The notes under the pieces: model-generated
Told to the model about the DNA's origin: nothing
Databases searched by the model: none
Seen by the model: only the letters and a program-made list of their open reading frames with translations
Position numbers and translations under genes: made by a program
In this document: one piece after another, positions 33,890 to 44,190 of the stretch
How the letters are laid out: each line of letters starts with the position of its first letter
How positions within the stretch are numbered: the first letter of the stretch is position 1
DNA from: Pontederia crassipes
Taxonomy: Eukaryota; Streptophyta; Magnoliopsida; Commelinales; Pontederiaceae
Direction of reading: 5' to 3'
Assembly: GCA_030549335.1 (NCBI GenBank)
Contig: JAUKPH010000023.1
Location: forward strand, 1,054,001 to 1,118,000
Length of the DNA stretch: 64,000 nucleotides

Positions 33890-34690
33890 AAGAGGCGGCG
33901 GAGGCACGACGGCAACGTCCGGCGATGGCGTCGGAGGAGAACGGGGAGGGCATTGGAGGATGACCGGGGACAACGACGTCGTCCGGTGATGGCATGGGAG
34001 GAGGGCAGCGGAGGATGACGGCGACATCCAACGGTGGCGTCCGAGGAGGACAGAGGAGGACGGTGATGACGTCTGGCGGTGGCATCCGAGGAGGACTGAG
34101 GAGGGCAGCATCCGGTAGGGCAGAGGGCGGCATCCAACAGGGTAGAGGGCGGTGTCTGGCAGGACAGAGGAGGGCGGAGGTGGCATTGGAGCAGGGTGGA
34201 GGAGGGCGGAGGAGGAGGAGCAGGGCAGAGGAAGGTGGCATCTGAGGAGGGCGGAGGAAGGCGGAGGAGGGCGGAGGGCAGAGGTGGCGTCGGAGCAGGG
34301 CGAAGGATGGTGGAGGAGGGCATTAGAGAAGGGCGGAGGATGGTGGTGGAGGAGGGCAGAGGTGGCATCACAGCAAGGCAGAGGAGGTCGGAGGTGGCAT
34401 CAGAGTAGGGCGGAGGAGGGCATCAGTGGCATCAGAGGAGGGTGGAGGAGCAAGATGCTGGGGTTGGAAGAGGCCGGTGGGGTAGAAGGAGACCAGTGAG
34501 GTATTAGGAGAGCACCTAAGAATGGCGATGGGGTCAGAGGAGGCCGACGGGGTCGGATGAGGGTAGTGGAGGAGGGCAAGGCCGATGAGGTAGGAAGAGG
34601 CCGACGGGGTCGTAGGAGGGCGGCGTCACGCAACGGCATTGTAGCAAGGCATCGGAGGAGGGCGATGGAGCCGGTGGTCGGTCGCACGAT
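33890..34690 (-). repeat. GGAGGAGGGCGGAGG-rich block of the outer CACTA
   Basis: An 800-bp stretch of degenerate GGAGG/GGGCGG/GGTGGC words. On the minus strand it is a pyrimidine-rich leader upstream of the transposase and is the counterpart of 37680-38460 in the inner element. Frames are open on both strands because of composition (Pro/Ser/Arg or Gly/Glu/Arg), so none is taken as a gene. The purine-rich strand has many closely spaced G-runs, compatible with G-quadruplexes. Confidence 0.7.
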
Positions 34691-34759
34691 CGTCAGTCAT
34701 CGACACAATCATTGGTCATAGTAATCAGTAAATTAATAGTAAGAAATGGGAAAGAACAT

Positions 34760-35115
34760 AGGAATTTAAGTTAACTTTTTAGCATCGCGAAGCCATGCGA
34801 CGCTAGTTCCGTGCTAAAGCGGCGCCGACTAATAAATTAAGGGTTCACCTAAATGGTGATGCTAAGTTGATGCTGAAGTGACTCTACATTGGCGTCGCAG
34901 AAGGGTCGTCACTATGTCGACATCACCGTGATGCTAGGCTGATTTTTTTTTAAATTTATATTCAAATAAGTTTATACTATAAGTTCATATTATATTATAA
35001 GTTTCTATTCAAATATGTTTTATTATTTATAAGTTTATATTATATGTATGTATATGTATATATATAATGTATGTATGTATGTATCTATTTAAACTCAGTG
35101 TATTCATATGTAGTT

Positions 35116-35162
<47 letters not shown>

Positions 35163-36003
35163 TCTATAAGTATGTCTATATATATATATATAATGTATGT
35201 ATACATGTATATTTGAATGTATATAGTTAGCGACAAAACCAAAGGAACAAATAAAGGAAGCTAGCGACAAAACAATATATCACTATTTCGGTGCTATGTC
35301 GAGGCAAAAAATTTTAGCTACTAATTAGCGTCGAATCGGCATCGCCACCCGAGATGCCAAAATAACGTCGGCGTGCGGCGCTAAACCGATGCGATTGTGA
35401 CTCTAAATTAATGACGACACAACTTTGTTGCTAATGTAATGCTATAGTAAATCATATCACTTAGTTCAACCCTCATAATTCCATGATTAACAATATAAAA
35501 AAATTATCAATAATACATATATGTAACATATGGTATAGGATCACATGTGTTGGTAATACATATAATGTAGCTAACATATAGTATATGAATATATTCGTAC
35601 GTAACACATATAATATAGGAATACATATGTAAGTAAGTATAGGAATACATATGTAGGTAACATATATATATTTAATTATGAATATTAATCCATAAGGACC
35701 CTACTTAGCGTCTAACTAGCTAGTGTAGCTAATGTGACGCTAATATGCGCTATTGGAACATGATATTGCTGCCATTGTGTCTATACGGTGATGCTAAATC
35801 ATGTCACTTAATTCAACCCTCATAATTCCATGATTAAGAATATAAAAATAATATATCGATAATACATATACGTAACATATGGTATAGGAATACATATATG
35901 TAGGTAATACATATAATGTAGCTAACATATAGTATATGAATATATGCGTAGCTAACACATATAATATGGGTAACATATAATATAGAAATACATATGTAAG
36001 TAT
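34760..36003. repeat. subterminal repeats, microsatellites and a tandem duplication of the outer CACTA
   Basis: GCGTCG/GACGCTAA-type words cluster at 34780-34945, 35225-35450 and 35700-35800. A TA microsatellite lies at 35121-35157. A duplication of about 340 bp is present. Unit 1 starts near 35400 and includes 'caaccctcataattccatga' at about 35466. Unit 2 starts near 35745 with the same phrase at about 35812. The inner CACTA is inserted in unit 2 at 36003/36004. Confidence 0.7.
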
Positions 36004-36014
36004 AACTAGAAGAA

Positions 36015-37640
36015 AATGGGCGATTAGCGACGCGAAGTAGCGTCGCAGATTGTAGTGACGCCACATCGACGCCACTAGCGCCTTCATGGCGTCCACTTTG
36101 CATCCCAAAAAAGAGACGCTATTTGCCTCTCAATAACGTCTCATTAGCATGTTCTTAGCTATTCATGAAATAGATGCTAATGAAGGTGCCTTGGAGACGC
36201 TACGTAAACTCTATTATTGTGTGCCACGGAGCGAAAATGCGCGGGAGAACCTAGCGCCATTCTCGCGTCGCGATCTCTCGACGCTAACCTCGCGTCGCAC
36301 ACATTGCGGCTCTAAGAAGACGCTATCTGGCATCACATGTTTAAACGACGCTATGTATACACCAATGTGATTACTTGGAAACTATACATAGGTTATCTAT
36401 ATTTATATCGCTATTTGTTTTATATTTAAACTCTAAACCCTATATATTATATATACTATATGTTAATCAATAAATTAATTAAATATTATATTAGTATCTT
36501 CAACATATATATGTATTCCTACATGATTACCTATATTATATATATGTACTATATGATTACATATATATGTATTTCTACATCATAGGAGTGTTCCTAAATA
36601 TATAATTTGTTACCTATATTATATATGTTATTTATGCATATAATATATATCATATCTTAATTATACATATATTATTTTCATATTCTTAATCATGAAATTA
36701 TAGTGGTTGAATTAAGAGAGTTATTTGCTATAAATTATCTTATTTTAGCGTCACCGTGGAGACTCAATAGCGTCAACTTAGCATCCAACTAGAGCCGCCG
36801 ACATTGTCGAAGCTATGGTGACACTATTGGCGTCTCTGTAGCATCGCCAACTTGAGACGCGAATAAGTTTTAGACGCTAGTTCGGCTCTACGGGGTCGCT
36901 AAACTTCTCTAGCAACTCAATAGCGTCTGTATTGCGCCGCCGTAGCTGACTCTTTATCACGCTCACTTAATCGAGCACATATAGACATATAAATACGCAT
37001 ATATACTTATACTTATATATAATAAGTACATATATACATATTATTATCACTTAATCTCACACATATAAACATATACATACACATATACACTTGGAATATG
37101 TATACATATACATGTTATCTATATATGACTTGCACATGTATAGACATATACATACATGTATATACTTATAATACATATAGATAAACACGCTGTTGTGACT
37201 TAATCTCCCACACGTAGACATATACAAACACATATATTACATATATATATATATATATATACACACAATTTTGTTATAGACACATATATATAGACTTATA
37301 ATTTTATATACATACATGATAGATTGTCGGAAGGGAATAAAACAGTTGGAACGGGGCATAATGCGATGAGACGCTATATTGATAAATAAAATTACATACA
37401 TAATAGAAAATTTGAAATAGAAAAATAATTAGCGTCTCTCTTGCGTCACAATTGTGAGACGCTAAATCAAAATCGACGCCCCTACGACACTATGGTGTCG
37501 CTACAGTATCTTAGCGACACATTAGCCTCTCTATAGCACTGCATTAACCGAATTTTTATCACTCTTTTTTAATGTGGCGCCTACATTGCATCTACATAGC
37601 GTCTCGTTTCTGGGAGATGCTAAAGAATTTACTTAAATCC
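36015..37640. repeat. left subterminal region of the inner CACTA
   Basis: Clusters of GAGACGCTA / TAGCGTC words at 36020-36350, 36740-36960 and 37370-37615 are separated by AT-rich spacers with ATATAC/TATATG microsatellite-like text. At 37429-37466 two GAGACGCTAA words stand head to head as an inverted pair. A small frame at 36149-36370 arises from these repeats and is not a gene. Confidence 0.75.
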
Positions 37641-37663
37641 CTAACCCCTCTTCTTCGTTTTCA

Positions 37664-38461
37664 TTGTTTAATATTTTACTATTACCCCTCCGACGCTCGA
37701 CGCCTGACGCTCAACGCCCGACACTCGATGCACGACGCCTGATGCCCGATGATCGATGTCGACGATCGACTCCTCCACCGCCTCTGCCTCCGCCGCCTCC
37801 GCCTCCTCTGCCGCCTTGCACCGACCTCCGCCGCCTCCTCTATCACCATTCGCCCCCGCCTCCACCGCCCTCCGCCTCCTCTGCCGCCATTCGCCTCTGC
37901 CGCCCTCCGCCTCCTCCGCCTTCAGCCTCTGCCGCCTCCACCTCCTCCACCGCGCCCCTCCACCTACTCCACCGCCTCCTCCACCACACCCCTCCGCCTC
38001 CTCCACCGCGCCCCTCTGCCGCCTCCGCCTCCTCCATCGTGCCCCTCTGCCTACTCCACCGCCTCCTCCACCGCGCCCCTCCACCGCCCTCCACTGCGGC
38101 CTCTGCCTCCTCCATCGCCCTCCACCTCCTCCGCCTCCTACTCCTCCACCGGCCTTCCACCGCCTCCTCCTCCTCTGCTGCCCTCCGCCTCCTCCGCCGC
38201 CCTCCGCCTCCTCCTCCACTGCACCCCTCCGCCTCTTCCTCCACCACCCTCCGCCTCCTCCGTCTCCTCCTCCACCACGCCCCTCCACCTCTTCCACCAT
38301 GCCCCTCCGCCGCCCTCCGCCTCCACCGCCGCCTCCTCTTCCTCCTCCTCCTCCCTCCGCTTCGTCCGCCTGCCGACTGTGCTCATTTGTTAGCCGTCGC
38401 CCACCGCCTTCCTCCACCGCTGCCCGTCGCCCGCCGCCCGCTGCCATCCCTCTCCGGTTAA
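37664..38461 (+). repeat. CCTCCGCC-rich leader block of the inner CACTA
   Basis: Degenerate CCTCCGCC/CACCGCC repeat, counterpart of 33890-34690. Several 200-270-codon frames are open on both strands (Pro/Leu/Ser/His-rich or Gly/Glu/Arg-rich). This is what such a repeat gives in any frame, so I do not call a protein. Before it, 37682-37760 holds repeats of GACGC(T/C)(C/T)GA(C/T)GC. It may be a transcribed leader. Confidence 0.7.
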
Positions 38462-38850
38462 GAAGGTACGAGCCTGCCACCATATTAAGTTAATTATTAA
38501 TGCATGTAAGTTAAATACTACTTAACTACTTGAAACTATTGCTATAAGTTAGTAACTAATGCATGTTAAGTTAAATACTACTTAATTACTTGATTTTTTT
38601 GCTGTTAAGTTAGTTACTAATGCATGTTAAGTTAAATACTACTTAATTACTTGAAACTATTACTGTTAAGTTAGTTACTAATGCATGCTAACTTAAATAC
38701 TAGAACCTCTTTTTGATAAATTTTTTTTCATAATGCTAGAATCTCTTTTTGATCATGTTCTCATAAATTTTACTAAGGATGTACTTCGACATTCTTGATG
38801 ATAAAATGAGATTATGATTCTTTTTTTATCATGTTTTAACTTTGACAATG
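38462..38850. repeat. tandem repeat of about 60 bp and TNP2 deletion junction
   Basis: Three or four copies of 'aagttaaatactacttaa(t/c)tacttga' with 'gttagttactaatgcatg' follow one another at 38500-38705. 38735-38820 matches sequence upstream of the outer transposase. From 38855 on the text matches the C-terminal end of TNP2, so everything between has been deleted. Confidence 0.75.
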
Positions 38851-38854
38851 GGAG

Positions 38855-39491
38855 ATACATGGGATGAAGAGTCATTGCTGTCATATTTTTATTCAAAGGC
38901 TTGCTTCAAATTGTCTTTAAAAAACTTTTGCCAAAGGCCATCTAGGAGGTTTTACTAGAATTGTCTATGTTTTTTAAAGAGCTTTGTGCATCCATCGTTC
39001 GGAAAGAAGACATCTCTCGATTAGAGGCTTCTATTGTAATTACCGTGTGCAAGGCTAAGAAGATATTTCAACCTTCTTTCTTTGATGTGATGGAACATTT
39101 GATTGTACATCTACCATATGAAATAAAAATTGCAGGTCCGGTTCAGTTTCGATGGTTGTATCCTTTCGAAAGGTGCATGTTATATTTGAAAAGGAAGGCG
39201 AAGAATAAGGCAAAATTTGAAGGCTCCATATGTGAAGCATATTTCATTGAGGAGGTGTCAAACTTCACTTCAAAGTACTTTGAGCCACACATACAATCAC
39301 GACACACCCAAGTTCCAAGAAACGATGATGGTGGTGAAAGAGAAATTGACATGAATATTCTATCCATCTTCAAGTACCCATGTCGACTTCTTGGTACAGG
39401 ATGCAAAGTTATCTTGAATGACAGAAATCTCACCGCCGTTGAGAATTATGTTCTTGCAAATTGTAGCGAAATGACGCCGTATCTCGAGTAA
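38855..39491 (+). pseudogene. end of TNP2 plus DUF4218 domain of the inner CACTA
   Basis: 38855-38900 still encodes the last TNP2 motif ('CCHIFIQRL'). After a frameshift and one stop (38937-38939) the frame is open to 39491. The stretch from the ATG at 38961 is 176 codons with 'FFKELCASIVRKEDISRLEA', 'MEHLIVHLPYEIKIAGPVQF', 'WLYPFERCMLYLKRKAKNKA', 'GSICEAYFIEEVSNF' and 'NRNLTAVENYVLAN'-like text. This is a well-preserved DUF4218. Its biochemical role in CACTA elements is not known. The final Glu codon abuts a GTAAG (39488-39492), a likely 5' splice site. Confidence 0.85.
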
Positions 39492-39574
39492 GACAATTTG
39501 TCCTAATTTATTATATAATTTAAAGTTAATTGTTGCTATATGATTTCATTAATTGAAAACTATGAATTCAGGAA

Positions 39575-39917
39575 ATTTGAAGAATTACAACGAGAAATCA
39601 ATCTGTTAGTTTCAAACGATGAGTTATTGAAACTATGAGATGAACATTTTGTCGATTGGTTAAGATGTGAAGTGAGAAATCTTTCCGCTTGTTCTTAATT
39701 GTTATAAGTTCGTAACTTTTAATAAAATTTTTAGTTATTTTTCTTGTAGGTTATTAATGGCTCTGTCATAGAGAACAAAATATGAGATCTCAGTCATGGT
39801 CCGAAGAAACAAGTTCTTAGATACTGCGGCGTCATAGTCAATGGATATCGGTTCCATACAGAAGAATATAGCCAACAACGTTCAACTATTAATAGCGGCA
39901 TATGTATTCTAGGAAGC
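39575..39917 (+). pseudogene. linker exons between DUF4218 and DUF4216
   Basis: 39573-39670 ('KFEELQREINLLVSNDELL' in frame) follows an AG at 39571-39572. 39749-39917 carries 'INGSVIE', 'SWSEETSS' and 'GVIVNGYRFHTE' phrases typical of the sequence before DUF4216 ('VNGYRFHT'). Intervening AT-rich DNA looks intronic. A stop and a frameshift are visible near 39638 and 39783. Confidence 0.6.
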
Positions 39918-40496
39918 ATGTACGGGGACAACGACTTTGATTACTACGGTGTTATAGAAGACATCCTAGAATTGTTTTATTTGGTAAAATCTAACAAAGT
40001 CGTGGTGCTAAAATGTCGTTGGTTCGATCTAGAGAAAGGAGTTCGGATCGATCAAAAGTTCAAATTGGTGGATATTAACCCCCGGTCGAGACTTCAGTCA
40101 TACGATCCATTCGTATTGGCGGAACAAGCGCAACAAGTGTACTACACTAAGTATCCATCGAAAAGAACCAAGGATGAATGGTGGGTGTCATGCAAGGTGA
40201 GGAGTAGACTATTCTTAGCAAAAATAATGGTAGATGACAATGAAACATCATCCGTACACAACGATGTGCCCATGGATGATTACTATCAAGAAGATAGAGT
40301 GAATGAGATGATTGATGTGGGCGATGGAGTTGAGAATTTTCAATTGGTCGATGACGCTGAGCCAATGGAAGAGTTCAATTCAAACGACCTCTTGGAAGTG
40401 AACTTTGATCATTTCGTTGACGATGTCTCGAACCAAGATTATAGCGACAATGATGAAGATGATGAAAATGAATTAGAATACGAAATAAGCGAATGA
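39918..40496 (+). pseudogene. DUF4216 domain of the inner CACTA
   Basis: 192 open codons. The first 100 match DUF4216: 'DYYGVIEDILELFYL', 'VVLKCRWFDLEKGVRIDQKF' and 'DPFVLAEQAQQVYYTKYPSK'. The rest is very acidic (Asp/Glu-rich end 'DNDEDDENELEYEISE'). It is the best-preserved reading frame of the inner element. In intact elements it is joined to TNP2 and DUF4218. Here TNP2 is gone, so no complete transposase is possible. Confidence 0.85.
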
Positions 40497-40587
40497 ATCC
40501 CATAGTTATTCTAATGACATAAGCTTTTTACTTCTTTTTTAAGTTATATATGGTTACCGATATAGAAGCTTCTTTCTTTTTTTCAGT

Positions 40588-41270
40588 CATGGTTAATAGG
40601 GATCGAGCATCTGGGTCATCTCGCTCTTCCAGGCGTTCACTCCAGATGAGTCAGCCATCACAAACACCAGGTAATATATTTATTGTCAGCTGCTTATTTA
40701 TAGTTGATTATAATAATTAAATTCATTTTTTAATAATGTGAGTTTTGCCGCCACCGACGGGCCACGTAGTCGGATCATCACATAGTAGGCGATCCGTTGG
40801 TGGGTCTGCTCCGCGTATCACTCCAGGTACGTGACACATTGTAGGCGATACACAGTAGGAGATAGAGTTTTTTAAATATTTTGCTTTTGTGACAATTGCT
40901 CCACCATCGATGGGGCACATAGTTGGGACGTCTCGATCGCACGAGGATGATCATCATGTCACACCAGGTTATTTTTTGTATATTCCATAATTTTAAATAG
41001 GAGCCAAATTTTATGTATTTTCTTATGATGACAGTTGCTACCCCACCGCCACCGGCGATAATACCAGACGTTTCACCACATTCTAGTGTTGGCGAGCGAC
41101 ATCTTACGTCAGGTGATATATTTATTATTATTGACATTTCTCAATTAATTATATTAATTATTTTTTAATAGTGTCAGTTGCTATGCCGCCGATAGCGCAA
41201 GCACCTGACTCAATTCAATCAGACGAGCGGACTGCCACTGATCATGCTGCGGTACACATCAGTTGAGGTG
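40588..41270 (+). repeat. tandemly repeated small Pro-rich exons of the inner TNPA-like gene
   Basis: Five units, about 130-180 bp apart, each have a 3' splice-like AG followed by a short exon such as 'VLPPPTGHVVGSS' (40741) or 'VAPPSMGHIVGTS' (40899). They end in 'TPG' or 'TSG' at a GT(A/T) site (40671, 40829, 40967, 41113). The intron-like parts are AT-rich and about 70-90 bp long. One exon has an in-frame stop (near 40785). Exon and intron were duplicated together. Confidence 0.7.
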
Positions 41271-41344
41271 AGAATATTACTGTACATCTATCAATTATCA
41301 CAGCTTTAATTTGGTATGACACTAATGATTTATTATGTATTAAG

Positions 41345-42330
41345 GTCCGTAGATGATGTCGGACCTTCACAACCTACCCCAGCTGTACCGGATGATGATT
41401 CCTCTTCGAGTGATGAAGAGGGGTTACACAATAATGGGGTGGTCACTGTGAATAACATTGCTCGATCGTAAGTTAAATAAGTTGTACAAATTTTGTTATA
41501 GTTTTGGTTATAATTGAAAATTAATTCTTCTTTGTAATTGGCAGGACCACTTTCATTCCCGCTAGTACCGTGGAGGATGTCAGTGCTCTCATTCTTTCCC
41601 ACTTGCCGGAAGAGGCAGAATCCTAGAAAGATGTCACAATTCAAGTGCGGGATGACATCTTTCGAGCCTTTATGGTATGATCTTCTATTTGGGTTACATA
41701 ATTTGGTTTATATTATTTTAAAATTACTAAGTTTTAACGTTCTATTTGTAGGAGGAAAATTAGTTTCATTTGGATCTTAGTTTAGGGATGATCCGGAGAG
41801 CTTTTGAGGAGGTCGCTGCGAAACGCCTCCAAAATTGATTATACAAGTTTCGCAAGGTCGTCAGGTCCACCGGCCTCACTTTGGAGCAGGGCATACGAAG
41901 ATGCTCAAGACATATTAGGTCCTCGATTTGGGAGTCATTGTGTAGGCAGTGGTAAGTATGTTTACTTTTAAATTATTTTTATTAAATTTATAGTTTTTGA
42001 AATTTTAAGTATTTGATGTTCACAAAGGACGGATGAACGATGGCAAAGGAAGTCGAAAAAGGCAACAGTTAACCGTCTTTCGAAGCCCGAGGCCCACATC
42101 CACACAGGGGGGTCGATGTGATTTGACGAGCATCGATGGCGCATGGTAATTTACATATAAATTCAATTTATCAAACTTTTGACTTATACTTGTGTTATCA
42201 AATTTGAAAGTTTATTGTAGGAGGAGAAAGAAGGGGGTCATGTAGACTTTCGTGTGGTCTATGAGGCCACGCATAAGAGCCGAAAGATGAACAACTTAGT
42301 CACACCCACTGCTCATAGGCTTCTGGTAAG
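41345..42330 (+). pseudogene. Transposase_24-like (Ptta/En/Spm) exons of the inner TNPA-like gene
   Basis: 41345-41468 gives 'VDDVGPSQPTPAVPDDDSSS'. 41785-41952 gives 'MIRRAFEEVAAKRLQN' then, after a stop, 'LYKFRKVVRSTGLTLEQG'. 42030-42148 gives 'KKATVNRLSKPEAHIHTGGS'. 42222-42327 gives 'VDFRVVYEATHKSRKMNNLV'. The order (basic helix, then 'HTGGS', then 'F.....TH') fits Transposase_24, the DNA-binding TNPA-like partner. GT/AG borders are visible for most exons. Two in-frame stops damage this copy. Confidence 0.7.
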
Positions 42331-42562
42331 TCTCATGACATGATCTTTTGGTTGTTGATGTTAGTGCACTATTTTTTAAATACATAATGTTTAATTTTTT
42401 TAGGATGATTATAATGCGAAAATGGCTGAAAAGTATGGAGATTATCCGAGTACTCAGTCACCAGGTAATGTTTCTTCGTTGGTTTTATCATGTTTTTAAT
42501 TTATGTGTTTCTTTATATATAATTTAAATTATATGATTGTATAATTTTTCTATTTTGTAAAG

Positions 42563-42787
42563 GACCATGCTCTTTGGGAGGAGGTGGTCGGCACGACACG
42601 AGAGGGATACTTGTGTGGCCTCGGCACAGCCGCTCAAATACCTAAGAGGATCAGAGGATATGCAGGCAGTCCATCTGCTCCGAGCTCATCCACTGCGGAG
42701 CAGATATCGTGGCAGGTGTCGCAGCAGTTGGCTTCGCTATTGCAGGCGATTCAAGGATTGATCCTGATGCAGAATCCATCCCCGTGA
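42563..42787 (+). pseudogene. last exon of the inner TNPA-like gene
   Basis: It follows a TTTTGTAAAG acceptor. It encodes 'DHALWEEVVGTTREGYLCGL', then 'RIRGYAGSPSAPSSSTAEQI' and a Gln/Leu-rich tail ending 'LILMQNPSP' before a TGA. Colinear with 20242-20490 of the outer element. The exon itself is intact. Confidence 0.8.
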
Positions 42788-43501
42788 GGCCATGGACCGA
42801 GCACGTCTGGGTCGAACGTTCAGAATGATAACAATAACTCCCAAACCTAGGATAGAAACAAACCATGAATACAAACTATGTTTTTGTTACTTATAGACTT
42901 AGATATACATATAGTTTGTTAGTTCAGTTTATTACTTTTCGTATTCTTATGTTAAATATTATGCCTGTGATGCTTTTTATATTTCCTGTGATGAATATCA
43001 ATGCATTTTTATATGCATTATATAATTGTATGGTGTGGGAAGGAAAAAAAATGAGGCTGGTATAGATAAAAAAATCTGCAAGTAGCGCCTCCATAGCATC
43101 ACATTCGCATCGCAAAAGCATTCGACACTGAGTTAAATGTATCGTCCTTAGCGCCATATTTGCATCTCATTGACGACGTAGATGCGATCATATTTGCGAC
43201 TCGTGGGCACTGGAATAGCGCCTCAGACTTAGTGCCACCTACGCATCGACGTAGCGACGCATTTGTCCGTGCCCAGTCGGAAACCAAGCGTCTTAATAAC
43301 GTCGAGATAGCGTCAACACGTGGCACTAGTAGCATCTCATTTTCGTTGATTCTATTGTGACACTAGTAGACACCGATTTCCAATGTCCCATAAGTGCGCC
43401 GCTAGTTAGACACGAATGAGACGCTCTTCATCACTGAGACATAAAAGCGCCTCCCTAGCATCGCTAGTCGTGGGTCACTATTCCTCAATTTTCTTGTAGT
43501 G
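42788..43501. repeat. 3' flank and right subterminal repeats of the inner CACTA
   Basis: 42788-43075 is AT-rich 3' UTR-like DNA. 43080-43490 holds dense GCGTC / GACGC words in both orientations, leading to the terminal repeat at 43489-43501. Confidence 0.75.
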
Positions 43502-43504
43502 TAT

Positions 43505-43968
43505 GTAGGTAACATATATATTTAATTAGGAATATTTAATACATATGGCGCCGACTTAGTGTCTAAGTAGCGTCGCATAAGAATGACGCTAAATAGCATC
43601 GCACGTTGTCGGTGCCAAAATAGCGCAAAATGTTGGCGCCCATATCGACTCCATCATTAGCGTTAATATAGCATTGCAAGTGAAGTGACGCTAATTTAGC
43701 GTTTGCTTCCATCGAAGCTAATACAATGCTATGATCTGTCGTGCATTTCCTCTTTCTCATGCATAATAATAGCAACAAAGAAACGTCATCATGGCGCCGC
43801 GTGTAGCATCGACCTTTGGTAACACTAATGTGATGCCATTAGGAGGCAATTATAGTCGTTTTCTTGTGACTCACTTTCATTGCTATAGTGATGCTCTTGG
43901 TGTTGACTTAGCATCACTAGCTTGTGTGATGCTAAAGTCCATCCCTATTCGCCAATTTTCTTATAGTG
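43505..43968. repeat. right subterminal repeats of the outer CACTA
   Basis: Continues the 36003 text after the inner insertion, then carries GACGCTAA / TAGCGTC-type words (43560-43720) and GATGCTAA / TAGCATC-type words (43790-43940), ending in the terminal repeat. Confidence 0.75.
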
Positions 43969-43971
43969 ATT

Positions 43972-44190
43972 GCAGTCGTCATGTGGGAGGAGAGAAATAA
44001 GAGAAAAGAGGGAAGGTTTGGAACATTTATATAGGGGTAATCCTAGGGTTTTATTAAAGGACTTAATTACCCTTAGTCAAAATTTCATATTGTAATAGAA
44101 AGAATGCTGAAAACTAAAAGAAAAACAAAAGCAAAGAACTGATAGACTAAAAAATAAGTATAACGAAGTTATACATATTTGATCTGAACT
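43972..44190 (-). mobile_element. Gypsy LTR (minus), part right of the CACTA insertion
   Basis: Continues 19476. 'gtcgtcatgtgggaggagag' at about 43977 and 'taatcctagg(g/c)ttt(t)tatta' match 45792-45890 of the paralogous copy. Confidence 0.75.

Larger units (their letters stand above)
36004..43501 (+). mobile_element. inner CACTA transposon, 7.5 kb, lacking TNP2
   Basis: The left end AACTAGAAGAAAA (first C mutated to A, sixth to G) and right end TTTTCTTGTAGTG (43489-43501) form the inverted repeat. The flanks are TAT (36001-36003 and 43502-43504). It has the same family organisation as the outer element but in the opposite orientation: subterminal repeats, GC-rich leader, DUF4218, DUF4216, TNPA-like exons, subterminal repeats. 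The TNP2 catalytic domain is missing (deletion near 38835-38855). Confidence 0.92.
19480..43968 (-). mobile_element. outer CACTA (En/Spm) transposon, 24.5 kb with nested insertions
   Basis: The left end CACTACAAGAAA (19480) and right end TTTTCTTATAGTG (43956-43968) form a CACTA terminal inverted repeat, 11 of 13 bases matching. Both are flanked by ATT (19477-19479 and 43969-43971), the 3-bp duplication typical of the superfamily. Without the nested elements (Copia-A/B 9.6 kb plus a second target copy, inner CACTA 7.5 kb) it is about 7.4 kb. The minus strand carries a TNP2-type transposase, a DUF4218 remnant and the last exons of a TNPA-like gene. The paralogous LTR copy at 45781-45790 shows the same sequence without insertion. 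Confidence 0.93.

Noticed and set aside
33868..34499. Overlapping frames in the GGAGGGCGG block
   Set aside because: Same composition artefact as in the inner CACTA.
37664..38493. Frames of 200-271 codons on both strands, Pro/Ser-rich or Gly/Glu/Arg-rich
   Set aside because: They follow from the CCTCCGCC repeat, which has no stops in most frames. No domain, and similar frames appear in all phases.
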